Assembly: GCA_023014485.1 (NCBI GenBank)
Contig: JAJOZX010000924.1
Coordinates: forward strand, 85,001 to 149,000
Origin: Bathynomus jamesi
Lineage: Eukaryota; Arthropoda; Malacostraca; Isopoda; Cirolanidae
Length of the DNA stretch: 64,000 bases
Reading direction: 5' to 3'
Shown: one piece after another, positions 20,181-30,004 of the stretch
Layout of the letters: each line of letters opens with the position of its first letter
Position numbering within the stretch: the stretch's first letter is position 1
Translations under genes and position numbers: made by a program
The notes under the pieces: generated by a model
Seen by the model: only the letters and a program-made list of their open reading frames with translations
Database searches by the model: none
Told to the model about the DNA's origin: nothing

Positions 20181-20298
20181 ACTCTTAAATGCTGTTGAAG
20201 ACTATTTTTGTGTGCTACAGTGTAAGAACAAATATCATATTTAAAACGTTTTTCTCTTTTTTGGTTTATACTCCTTTTAGCATTTTTAATAGCTATAA
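20180..20298 (-). pseudogene. Single C2H2 finger fragment between LINE pieces
   Basis: Minus strand reads INQKREKRFKYDICSYTVAH then KNSLQQHLRVHT, a degenerate finger whose first Cys is Tyr. It follows the terminal hairpin of one LINE copy and runs directly into the body of another after HLRVHT. The leader before the finger is homologous to that of the 24.1-24.9 kb exon. Confidence 0.75.
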
Positions 20299-20299
20299 G

Positions 20300-20410
20300 T
20301 GGGGCTTCCACCCGAAGCCAAACACTTCAACTATATCTGAACTTGGCTTAGCATTGATTTGCCACTAGGATTACATTCTTTTCTTTTCTCCAATGGTCCA
20401 GTTTATTATA
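20300..20410 (-). pseudogene. 3' end of an R2/NeSL-like LINE
   Basis: About 110 bp matching the 3' end of the 23.1-24.1 kb LINE, including the terminal hairpin GGCTTC(CACCC)GAAGCC at 20303-20319. With 22600-22945 it forms one internally deleted LINE copy disrupted by the Harbinger element. Confidence 0.65.
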
Positions 20411-20538
20411 GCCTGATGAATAAAAACTAAGCAAATGCTTAAAGCAAAAGGTTGTAAGCAAAAGCAAAAGTTAGGTAGCAATTGCTTCAAGAAAAAGCAA
20501 TTACTACATACATTTATGAATAAAAATGTTTAGCTATT

Positions 20539-21253
20539 GCTAGCGTTTACTGGATGGATATAAAGCAAATGTTTATAAAAATTAATAATATGAAGACTGA
20601 GGTGAAGAAAAAGTTTGATGTAAATGCTACTGGCAACCAAAAAATGATGTACAAACCTTGGGAGAAATGCTTTTTGGATATACTAAACTCTCAATCAAGT
20701 CTGGTGCTCAACAAAATACCCGATATTTTTTCATTTTTCTTGTCTTCATGGTTAATTAATTTGTTAATTTTAAATTGAATAATTAAATTTTTTCATTTCA
20801 TATTTTTAAAAAATATAAATTTTTAATTAATTTTAAATATTTTAATATTTTAATTAACTTTAAAAATTAGTAGATTTGATGTAGATTGCAATGACTTTTT
20901 TTTTCATTGCAGGAGCTGTATCTGTAAGTATTTCAAAGCCGAAAGAAAGTTTGCAGTCGCTCCAAGATGACTGTAATCATCCAGAAGAAACATTTGACAG
21001 TCCCAGCAACAACAGGAACGTTTGACAGTTCTGTCTCATCAGGAAAATTTCGTAGTGAATCTATGAAGAGGAAAGTCACTTCAACTTCGTTGCCAGAAAC
21101 AGAAGAAACAAAGGAATTAACTACTGCCCAGCTGCAACGACTGGTACTGCTTGAACAACTAAAACTCATACGTATGCAGCAAGAGGAGATCCTTGTGTGC
21201 AAGAACAGGGTGGAAATAAATATGGAAACCAACAGATCATACTTAAATCTGTA
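20539..21253 (+). pseudogene. Harbinger Myb/SANT-like accessory protein
   Basis: Two plus-strand segments. The first (about 20554-20660) reads IKQMFIKINNMKTEVKKKFD, resembling the end of the SANT-like DNA-binding domain. The second, after a probable intron ending TTTTTTTTCATTGCAG near 20913, ends in a coiled-coil-like AQLQRLVLLEQLKLIRMQQE and a stop near 21251. In this superfamily the protein binds element ends and helps import the transposase. The N-terminal part of the domain is missing and a frame change is needed near 20967. Confidence 0.6.
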
Positions 21254-21543
21254 AGTTTATTGACATGAAGTACATACAATTTTTTTTTGTGAAAATAACA
21301 TATATGTGTAAGATACAAATAAAATTAATCTTCTTTAAATAAGTTTGTAATTTCTAGCCCTTTTTGTTCGCCTAAGCGCTTAAGTAGGCCAGCATTTGAC
21401 GAAACTTCACAGAATTATCCTTGAATGTCAATGGGGCCTGTTTCCGCTTGGTACTGAAAATCCTCATCCTTTAAATGTTTAGCTATATTGTGTAGAACTA
21501 CACAAGAAACAATTATATTAGGAATTTTAGAAAGGTCTAGCCT

Positions 21544-22337
21544 CACTTAAATTGCAGAATAGGAAATCTAGCCTTAAGTTGCCCAAAGCACCTTTCAATA
21601 ATCACACGCTCTCTGCAAAAAATTTCATTATAACGCCTTTGTTCATGTGTTTCTGCATTTCTCCATGGAGTCATTAACCAAGTTCTTAAAGGATAACCAT
21701 CATCTCCCAACAGCAAACAGTTACTAGTGCATCTGTTCATCTCATTATAGATGCGAGTTCTTCAAAATTCTACTATCGTGTATGCTTCCTGGCCACTGCA
21801 CATCAATGCTAGTGAACATTTCATCAGCATCACATGTTGCTTGGACATTAATGCATGGAAACTCTTTTCTGTTTATATACTCATCACCATGTTCTTTCAT
21901 TTTTGGAATATGCACATGAGTACAATCAGTCACACCAATTGCATAAGGAAATTGATATTTTCTTGACCACTTTTCTTGAGCCACTCTGATTTCAGGCTCA
22001 GATTGAGGAAACTTTATCCATAAATCTGCCTTTTGCACATTTTTCTCGATAACATCCGCAGTAACTTTACTCACTGTACATTGATGAACTCCCATCTCCT
22101 CTCTGATACCATTTTGGTACCCTGGATCTGACATATCTAAGGAATATTTTCATGTGATCTTTAGTCGAGAGAGCACCACCATGTTTTCTCGTTTCACCCA
22201 AAAAATAGCTTGCCAGCCATTCCACATTCAGTTCACTAAAATGGTACAACTTTTTATAATCATCTGCTGAAGTAATTCGTTGATTCTTATAAGTTTTTCT
22301 TTTACAAATTTGGAAAAATGCGGCCATAGTAAGAGAC
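21544..22337 (-). pseudogene. Harbinger transposase (DDE_Tnp_4 type)
   Basis: Minus strand, three frames in order: RITSADDYKKLYHFSELNVE and DHMKIFLRYV; then GVHQCTVSKVTADVIEKN, AIGVTDCTHVHIPK (Asp) and WPGSIHDSRIL (Asp); then CLLLGDDGYPLRTWLMTPW and RERVIIERCFGQLKARFPIL (Glu). All catalytic-type residues are visible, but frameshifts near 22130 and 21750 break the frame. Length and order fit HARBI1-like transposases. No intact copy occurs in the window. Confidence 0.85.
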
Positions 22338-22599
22338 ACAACCTGTTCTTAGCAACTTCAAGCACCAACTGAGCTGCCTTGTATTTTTTCAAGCAATTGC
22401 TTATGAGCTGAAGCAAATGCTAGATTTCATTCATACTAAATGAAGCAATTGCTTATACTTTCTAAATATTTCCTTGAATTTTCAAGCAATTGCTACTAGC
22501 AAAAGCAAATGATTTTTTTTATTCATAGTAACAGAAGCAATTGCTTGAAAATTCAAGCAAAAGCATTTACTTGAACTTTTATTCAACAGGCTCAATTGT

Positions 22600-22945
22600 G
22601 TCATATTGACACGTTTTTGTTGGGCCCATTGTCTGATGGAAAAGCTGGGGTCCAGGGTCAATACCTTGACCTGGTGGGATCCCCTGCATTGATCCCTTTG
22701 GTGAAGAATCTTCTCTGGGACTGAGAAAAGTTGCACCATTGCTCACCTCACCAACCCTGCTGTGTAAGCAGGTTGAGGGGACCTTTTTATCCTGGGTGAT
22801 GTCCTGCCAGTGTGAGTTTTCCTTAGTAGACATTATGTCCCATTCTTGTTTGTGGAAAGCTACATACAGGTGGGAGGGGTTTCCCCCACACCCATCCCTT
22901 ATTTTTAGTCACCTTTTACGACACACTGGGACCACGTGGGAAGTA
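22600..22945 (-). pseudogene. 5' end of an R2/NeSL-like LINE
   Basis: Minus strand: an untranslated start with TGTGTCGTAAAAGGTGACTA, then an open frame from ATG near 22833, with DITQDKKVPSTCLHSRVGEV, FLSPREDSSPKGSMQGI and TMGPTKTCQYDTIEPVE. The frame is cut by the Harbinger insertion at 22597. The 5' junction follows a zinc-finger HLRVHT. Assignment to this LINE family rests on strand, order and general likeness, so it is less certain than the 3' pieces. Confidence 0.5.
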
Positions 22946-23088
22946 TCCTTTCAAATCCCCTATACTAGTATGAACTCTTAAATGCACTCGAAGATGACTT
23001 TTCTCTGCTGTAGTGTAACAACAAATATTACATTTAAAAGGTTTTTCTCTTGGTTTATACTCTTTAATGTATTTTCTACAGTTGGAAG
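22946..23088 (-). pseudogene. Single C2H2 finger fragment between LINE pieces
   Basis: Minus strand reads SNCRKYIKEYKPREKPFKCN then ICCYTTAEKSHLRVHLRVHT: one good C2H2 finger with its leader. It starts just after the LINE hairpin at 23093-23109 and ends at the LINE 5' end. The leader is homologous to that of the 24.1-24.9 kb exon. Confidence 0.8.
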
Positions 23089-23089
23089 T

Positions 23090-24108
23090 GGGGGCTTCCA
23101 CCCGAAGCCAAACACTTCGACTATGTCTGAACTTGTCCTAGCATTTGTTTAAGGATGGTCACCACTCCTTTTAATGCCCCTGTTTGGATTTCTATGGCCT
23201 GGGATTGAGTTCAGGTAAGTTGATAGGTTGTTTTTCATCATACCTATTGCCCCAACTATGATGGGGAGAATGGCAGCTTCTTTCAATCTCCATTTTCTCT
23301 GTCATATATAAGCACCTGGTATTTAGTAATTTTCTCCCTTTCCACTCTATTAAGGCCATAGTCATTTGAGACACTGACCTCAATAAGTAAGGCACTCCTT
23401 TCCCTCTTGTCCCACACTACTATGTCCAGTTTTACTGCAGAATTGTCTATAAAAGTGGCTGTTGGAATTATTGTGTCAGTGTATAGTACAATGGTTGTTT
23501 CCAGTAATTGGTGCAGGTGTATGTTCCCATACATTTTTATTACATTCTAATTCTAATGCTATCATGATCTTCCAGTGAATATATTTACAAATTTTATTGT
23601 GTCTGGCTGTATAGTACCCCTCTGCCAGGAGCACCCTGCAGCCTGATATTAGATGGCCAACACTTTCTACCTCAACATGGCAGAATCTATACCTGTCATT
23701 ATTACTTATTCCGGCCATTTTTTTAAATGCATTTGTTAAGAGTGCAAGATCTTGGGCACCCATTATTAGTTGCTCTCTGTCATATTACAGAACTCCTCTC
23801 CTTAGCCATTCCAATGATCCTTCTTTGTTGATATAATCCTTCTGTAATTCCTGATAATATTTTCCAGCTCTTTGATGTTGTTCCCATTCTTCTGCATGCT
23901 TGGCCTGTTGTTCCTGGACAAATCTTTTGCGACTTTTCCTAGCTATTAAGGTAGCTGGTATTCTTTCAGTTTCTACTTCTTCTGTCATATTATTGCCTCC
24001 AAAGTGCTGAGCCAGTTTGGTTATGGAAGTATGTTGTGTTACCCTTGTGTTGTAGCACTCATGGACCAGAGCCATTGTAGGACTAAAACTTTTCAGATAC
24101 TGCCCAAT
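23090..24108 (-). pseudogene. R2/NeSL-like LINE C-terminus (5'-truncated copy)
   Basis: Minus strand: SFSPTMALVHECYNTRVTQH, EEWEQHQRAGKYYQELQKDY, MGAQDLALLTNAFKKMAGIS, a Cys/His-type segment RFCHVEVESVGHLISGC, then an endonuclease-like part (FIDNSAVKLDIVVWDKRER and ALLIEVSVSNDYGLNRVERE). It ends KEAAILPIIVGAIGMMKNNL and a stop. The VKLDIVVWD...LLIEVSV pattern matches the PD-(D/E)XK-like endonuclease of R2-type elements. The RT core is missing by 5' truncation, and there are two frame changes. A hairpin GGCTTC/GAAGCC (23093-23109) marks the 3' end. Confidence 0.75.
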
Positions 24109-24941
24109 TCTCCAGTATGAATTTTTAAATGACATTGAAGACTACTACTGTGTGCTGCAGTGTAAGAACAAATATCACATTTAAAAGGTTTTTCTCCAGT
24201 ATGAACTCTTAAATGCCTTTCAAGACTATCTTTCCGTGATGCTGTGTAAGAACAAATATCACATTTAAAAGGTTTTTCTCCAGTATGAACTCTTAAATGT
24301 TTTTGAAAAGTACTTTTCTGTGCTGCGGTGTAAGAACAAATATCACATCTAAAAGGTTTTTCTCCAGTATGAATTTTTAAATGACAGTGAAGTCTACTAC
24401 TGTGTGCTGCAGTGTAAGAACAAATATCACATTTAAAAGGTTTTTCTCCGGTATGAATTTTTAAATGACATTGAAGACTACTACTGTGTGCTGCAGTGTA
24501 AGAACAAATATTACATTTAAAAGGTTTCTCTCCAGTATGAAATCTTACATGCTGTTGAAGATTACTTTTCTGTTTTGCAGTGTAAGAACAAATTTCACAT
24601 TTAAAAGGTTTTTCTCTAGTATGAACTCTTAAATGCACTTGAAGACTACTTTTGCATGCTGCAGTGTAAGAACAAATATCACATTTAAAAGGTTTTTCTC
24701 CAGTATGAACTCTTAAATGCTTTTGAAGAGTACTTTTCTGTGCTGCGGTGTAAGAACAAATATCGCATTTAAAAGGTTTTTCTCCAGTATGAACTCTTAA
24801 ATGACATTGAAGAGTACTACTGCGTGCTGCAGTGTAAGAACAAATATCACATTTAAAAGGTTTTTCTCTTTTTTGGTTTATACTCTCATTCTTTTCTAAG
24901 ACTGATTTTGCTGCTATTGTAAATTTATGCTTGGTACGTTT
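24093..24941 (-). CDS. C2H2 zinc-finger exon, nine fingers
   Basis: Probable final exon of a Krüppel-type zinc-finger gene on the minus strand. The acceptor CTCTCTCTCACTTCCAG precedes AAACGTACC at 24941. After a basic leader (KRTKHKFTIAAKSVLEK), nine tandem C2H2 fingers follow, of the form KPFKCDICSYTAAHSSSLQC, joined by HTGEKPF linkers. The frame has no internal stop. It ends four codons after the ninth finger's HTGE, at a stop supplied by the adjoining LINE, so the original C-terminus is lost. Finger helices vary while backbones are nearly identical, typical of an expanding sequence-specific DNA-binding family acting in the nucleus. It starts in phase 0, compatible with the exons at 56.5-58.2 kb. 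Confidence 0.8.
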   Translation of the reverse strand, partial: KRTKHKFTIAAKSVLEKNESINQKREKPFKCDICSYTAARSSTLQCHLRVHTGEKPFKCDICSYTAAQKSTLQKHLRVHTGEKPFKCDICSYTAACKSSLQVHLRVHTREKPFKCEICSYTAKQKSNLQQHVRFHTGEKPFKCNICSYTAAHSSSLQCHLKIHTGEKPFKCDICSYTAAHSSRLHCHLKIHTGEKPFRCDICSYTAAQKSTFQKHLRVHTGEKPFKCDICSYTASRKDSLERHLRVHTGEKPFKCDICSYTAAHSSSLQCHLKIHTGELGSI

Positions 24942-24959
24942 CTGGAAGTGAGAGAGAGA

Positions 24960-25767
24960 GAAAATTAATTACTTTATAGAAAACAAAATCAATGTTAGTT
25001 ATTCTATGCTGAATTTTTTTAGTCTATACTGAGCACACACACATTATCTTCAGATCCATATCCCACTCTGAATGGAGTCTCTACAACACTTGAGCTTAGG
25101 AATGGAAACACTGAACACATATGCAGGGATCCAATGTTACCTTTCATGACAAGGTTGGGATATACCTCTAGTGGTATGTACACCAGGTGATACCAATGCC
25201 TCCATTTATACATCTCACAAACCACTTCCATTCCTGTTTCTCATTAACTTTTGTGCAACATTTATTCACACATTTGCTACTTACATCATTCCACCTTTCT
25301 ACTGTGTTATTATACACCTTTTTCATGATTCTACCATTATTCATTCTCAATGAAGGTCATATCAACATTGCATACTTATCCTTCCATTCTGCCATCACCT
25401 TTGTTTTCAATCCATTTCATACACATTCACATACATCAGATGCTGTCATCACTAAACAAGCCTTATATATATAATATATATATATTACACATTATTTACA
25501 TTCACTTGTTCATCATCTATCTCACTAAGAACTTGCACTACTCTTCTACAGTCTTTTATACCAAACACCAACCAACTTCAGTTTACACAATCAAATCATA
25601 TGGGCTGACAGACATCCACTCAACCCTCAAACAAAATTGGTGGTATACCTTTTAGGATATGGCAGGTAAGACCAACATCTCCACATCTTACACACCTCAT
25701 AAAGCATTTTCATTCTTTGTTTCTCTTCTGTCATGCAAATCATTATCATACAATATTGTTTAATATC
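24960..25767. other. Gene-free stretch with a diverged internal repeat
   Basis: No recognised coding sequence. The segment around 25150-25290 resembles 25640-25760 (both hold CTCA...CATTC...TTTCTC motifs), suggesting an old duplicated repeat. A (TA)n tract lies near 25468-25487. If the zinc-finger gene model is right, this is intron. Confidence 0.4.
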
Positions 25768-25844
25768 CAATAATGAGGCAGTCACAACCAGAAAGGCATA
25801 CTTTTGGTGAGTTTGTTCTTATGGTTCTGACTGCCTCATTATTG
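25768..25844. repeat. 77-bp hairpin
   Basis: Arms CAATAATGAGGCAGTCA and its exact complement (17 bp), with a further AACCA pairing after one mismatch. No gene nearby. Confidence 0.85.
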
Positions 25845-26006
25845 TTTTGCCTTTTTAACAACATGAGAAGGTGCCCCCTCAGGGGCTATTGGGACACATT
25901 TCAAAAGAATGGAGCTGTTATGTGAAAAGTATGCTGTCCATTTTGACAAATTAAATTATTAAAACATTAAATGCAAAAAAACTTCTTTTTCTACGTGAAG
26001 TCACAA

Positions 26007-27035
26007 TATGATAATAAAAACCCACTCTAATAGACAGAGTTTATTTCCACAACAGTTTCGATGCCCACTGGCATCCTCTTCGGGTAGATACAGAAAAACG
26101 AATGAACCATTTAATATTGTATTATTATTTATTACAGAAATTATAAATTTAATATTGTATTATTATTTATTACAGAAATTATAAATTTATTATTACATTG
26201 ATTATTACATTGTTGTTTATTATACAAAAATTACAAACCGAAAAAACAAGTGAAAAAAGGGGGGGCGAGGAAGGAACCTTCAAGCGATTGCTACAGATAA
26301 ATTAGGTCCTGTTCTTCCGACACAGGAAGGGCATTTTTATTAAAGGGACCCGCTTATAGGTACATTCGCATGAATTTAAACTATATACCTGTTCTATACA
26401 TTTATTATACATTTATTATTCAATTTATTACATTTAATATTGCATTGTTATTTATTACAGAAATTATAAATTTATTATTACATTGATTATTTATTGATTA
26501 TTATTGTTATTTATTATGCAGAAATTGTAAACCGAAACTGGAAGGGCATTTTATTACAGGGTCCCGCTTATTTATTCGTAGCGGTCGCTTGAAGGTTCCT
26601 TCCTCACCCCCCATTTTTTCATTTGTTTTTTCGGTTTGTAATTTTCGTATAATAAGCAACAATGTAATAATCAATGTAATAATAAATTTATAATTTCTGT
26701 AATAAATAATAATACAATATTAAATGTAACATATTTAATAATAAATGTAATAATTATGTAAAATAATAGAAGCTATATGTATAGAACAAGAAGATAGTTT
26801 TTAAATTTATGTGAATGTGTTTAAAAAAGCGGGTCCCTTTAATAAAATGTCCTTCCACTGTCAGGATAACGGGACCTAATCTATGTGAGAATTTCTTAAA
26901 TGCTCTGGACTGTTTTCCCTCTTGTTTTTGGTTCATTCATTTTTCTGTATCCACCCAAAGAGGATGCCAGTGGGCATCGAAACTGTTGTGGAAATAAACT
27001 CTGTCTATTAGATTGAGTCTTTATCATCATATTAA
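26007..27035. mobile_element. Foldback element with hammerhead-like motifs
   Basis: The outer ~100 bp at each end are inverted copies, including GATGCCCACTGGCATC and AACTCTGTCTATTAG. Further inverted blocks lie inside: 26130-26296 pairs with 26578-26737, and 26297-26360 with 26822-26885, in a shuffled order. Each end carries GATGCC(AGTG)GGCATC then GAAAC, preceded by CCGAAGA or CCAAAGA, close to a hammerhead core. No protein is encoded. Confidence 0.7.
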
Positions 27036-27044
27036 AACATTGTA

Positions 27045-29440
27045 ATAAGTGTTCCTTTCACACAACAGGTCATTAGCCCCATCCCTGTTAATGACTGGTC
27101 CACAACCATCCATGTTGGGGGAATACATTATTAAAAAAATAATTTGTGTATTGTACAAAAACAAAATATTGGAATTTCTCCATTGACAATTTACATGACA
27201 TATATTAATAGATAAATGCCAGATAATCATCTTTGCTTGGTTCGCATGATGGTAGACTTCTTCATTGGTGAAAAGAAGACCTTCCAGTGATCTTCAATGA
27301 CTTTTAGAAGGAACTGCTTCTGCTCTTTGCTGAGTGAGAGAGATGCATTAAACTCTTGGATGTGTACAACACTGTGTTCTGCAAGGTCATTGATCACTTT
27401 CACCAACTGGATAGTAGCCTGGCTCCTCCTGTATGATTCATGGACTGGCCAAAGTGTTGGATCCTCCTCCAAGAAATCTTGAGGCAGTTCAAGTATTTCA
27501 AAAAACTTCAGAGTTGACATGGTGACAAAATCGTGTAATTCTTTCCCACATACCTGGCCAACTGGAGAGATCCGTTTAGGGGCTCCTCAGACCCAATTTT
27601 ATTTTTCAGGGCATTTACCATCTGCTGCTTCTCCTATGCTGCAACACTGTCATCGAAGAAACTGAAGCCTACCAATGTTTCTGATAGATACCAAAGATGG
27701 CAGCTGAATGCTGTACTGACAGCTTAGATATATCTCTATCAGCATAGTTAGCTAGTGCATGGAGAAAATTCAGATTGTTTCTCAGAACTTCTACTGAAGA
27801 TGGACTCTGAAACCAGTATTTGACATAGATGGCCATGATAAAAAGGCTTACTTCCTGGAGGTGGCTCCACACCATATCACTGCACAATGGCCTTCTTGAT
27901 GATCTCTGTTGCTGCTAGAGGGGAAACTCCTTGCAGAAGAGCCACATTTTGATGGCATACATAGCTTGAGCCATCCAACGAGCTCAATGTATTGCTCCTG
28001 GATATCTGAAATGGATCCTGCATGGCAGGACCTCTCCAAGGAAGATAATCATCAGTTCAAGGAGCTTACAGTCGTCATCCTATGGCTGAAACTTGGACAG
28101 CTGGTCAACAGCAAATGCAATGACCTAATCCTTGTGATAAATGGATATAAGACTGAGGTCTTCTTCATCCACTGCCAAGGAGTATGCTGTCTTATTGTCT
28201 TATTGAGGTAAGGCCAGTAGTCCAGGAACTGACCAAATAGCTGAATATTTGGAGATTTGGGGCTGGAGACATCATTTACGCTGAAGACCATCTCTAGGAG
28301 TATCTCCGAGATGTGATGTTGACATGCCAAATTTAATAAATTCCTCCCAAGCTCAGTTTCCAAATGAACACAAACTCCTCCCTTTGAACCAGTGTTGGAC
28401 ATGGTGGTGTCAAAGCAGAGCTGTCAAAACAGAGCCCCTTCACTCATTCCCCATGATGGCACTCCCAATTACTTCTGACTTTCCCAATTTAAGTTTGGAA
28501 CTGCCAGCAACTTCACCACGTTTTGTCCAGATGCAAGAATCAGGAGATGGTCTACTTTGTCTGGACCAGGACCAGAGTAATCCTCCATGATTTTGCCATC
28601 CCAATGCAAGATTTGAGGAACTGCTGGGGCGAAGCTTTCCTTCATTTCATGAGCAAACTTCTTATGTTCCATCTGCTCCTTGCAGATAGTGCTTCGGCTG
28701 ATCATCAGGTCTTTTACTTTGTGACCAAATTGTCTCACGGATGCTAATGCTGAAAATATATGTGCTGCTTGCCAGTCAGTCACATTAGTCCGATCTAGTG
28801 CAGCTGCCACTTCAGGTGTCACCACACTTACAGTTCCACGAAGTCAAGCTCATTTAGGAGCACATGTTTCTGATGGTGCAAGCGCTTCCTCCAGTTCTGA
28901 TTAGTTGCTCAACAGAGACAACAAAAGAACAGCAACGTTACTTGTAGCAGCACTTGATGAAGCCTCTTTGCCAGTCCACTTTGAAGCTTCCACTCTCCTC
29001 ACAACACGTTCTTCTTGTAGAGTGAGTTTTCTGTCAACTCCAGCCATTGTGCCCCTCTGTCCTGTCTCCTGAGCTTCCAGGAATTGTCTGTCCTCTTCAA
29101 TTTTCATCATCTGCATGGCATCCTGGTGGGTGATGTCAAAGAGGTTGTCTAACCCATCTTGAAATGTTGCCTGGTTGGCAAGGTTCATGGCAGACTTTCA
29201 GTTGATATTCTACTTGAGCACTTGCCACTTAGTATGAAGCTTCTTGATGTGTTTGACAACATGTTTAGCAGCTTTTGTAGGCACTCAAGCTTTCATCCAA
29301 ATTGGAAGCAAGAGATCAGCTGTCTTGGATGCACTATCTTTAAGAGTCAATTTTTGCTGATTGTGGAAATGGAATAGAACAGCCAATACTTGATGGTGAG
29401 TTGGGAGCTTCGATGATATAAAGTTTGCCTGAGTAACATC
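27045..29440 (-). pseudogene. Decayed transposase-like gene, family A (DGK...NTG)
   Basis: Minus strand, read from 29440 down, in several frames: QDGLDNLFDITHQDAMQMMK, MAGVDRKLTLQEERVVRRVE, TPEVAAALDRTNVTDWQAAH, VPQILHWDGKIMEDY, then DTTMSNTGSKGGVCVHLETE, LGRNLLNLACQHHISEILLE, and a C-terminal part with LKFFEILELPQDFLEEDPTL. I know this as a widespread, unnamed invertebrate family, probably of transposon origin with an RNase-H-like fold. The HWDGK and DTTxSNTG residues are candidate catalytic acids. At least five frame changes and stops make it dead. I see no terminal repeats. Confidence 0.65.
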
Positions 29441-29886
29441 AACCAACTAGATGGCACTGACCACACATTGTCATCGACATCATTGCTCCTGAGAAGTTGA
29501 AAGAAGCGCAAATTTGTTAAATATCTGTGTCACTAATATTGTGTTGCAATTTTTTAATGCTACGAATGTGATTTTTTAGGTTTGATTTTTTTATAAACTT
29601 TGTTTTTATTTTTATATAAATATTTAGTTTTTTTTTTGCTTCAAGGACATCATCATAATGGGATATTGTAGCTAAATTATATATATACTGTAGTATGAAT
29701 TTCATCGATTCCTATTTAATATTAATATACTTTATATTCTTAAAATTTCAAATGAGTTGAGCAAGTCCTAAATGTCATTTGATTATAAAAATATTCCTGC
29801 TTTACAGTTTCTACCCCAAGTGACACTAGATGATGGTTAGCAAAGAAAAAAATTGGAATAGAATTCCACCTCTATGAGATAAAACC

Positions 29887-29890
<4 letters not shown>
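29441..29890. other. Gene-free A+T-rich stretch
   Basis: No supported gene. A short T-rich segment with weak coding lies at 29517-29705. Confidence 0.5.

Positions 29891-29960
<70 letters not shown>
29891..29960. repeat. (TA)n microsatellite
   Basis: About 35 uninterrupted TA units. Confidence 0.97.
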
Positions 29961-29963
<3 letters not shown>

Positions 29964-30004
29964 GGATGTTCTGGTCTCGATGTTCTCGCATGTGACAGAT
30001 GTAA

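Larger units (their letters stand above)
20411..22597. mobile_element. PIF/Harbinger element
   Basis: The ends are inverted: GCCTGATGAATAAAAACTAA on the left and the complement of CTTTTATTCAACAGGC on the right, with many AAGCAATTGCTT-like subterminal repeats. It has the two divergent genes typical of the group: a DNA-binding protein on the plus strand and a transposase on the minus strand. I could not fix the target-site duplication. Confidence 0.85.

Noticed and set aside
25019..25655. Frames of 60-100 codons on both strands
   Set aside because: No start or splice context, overlapping on both strands, low complexity.
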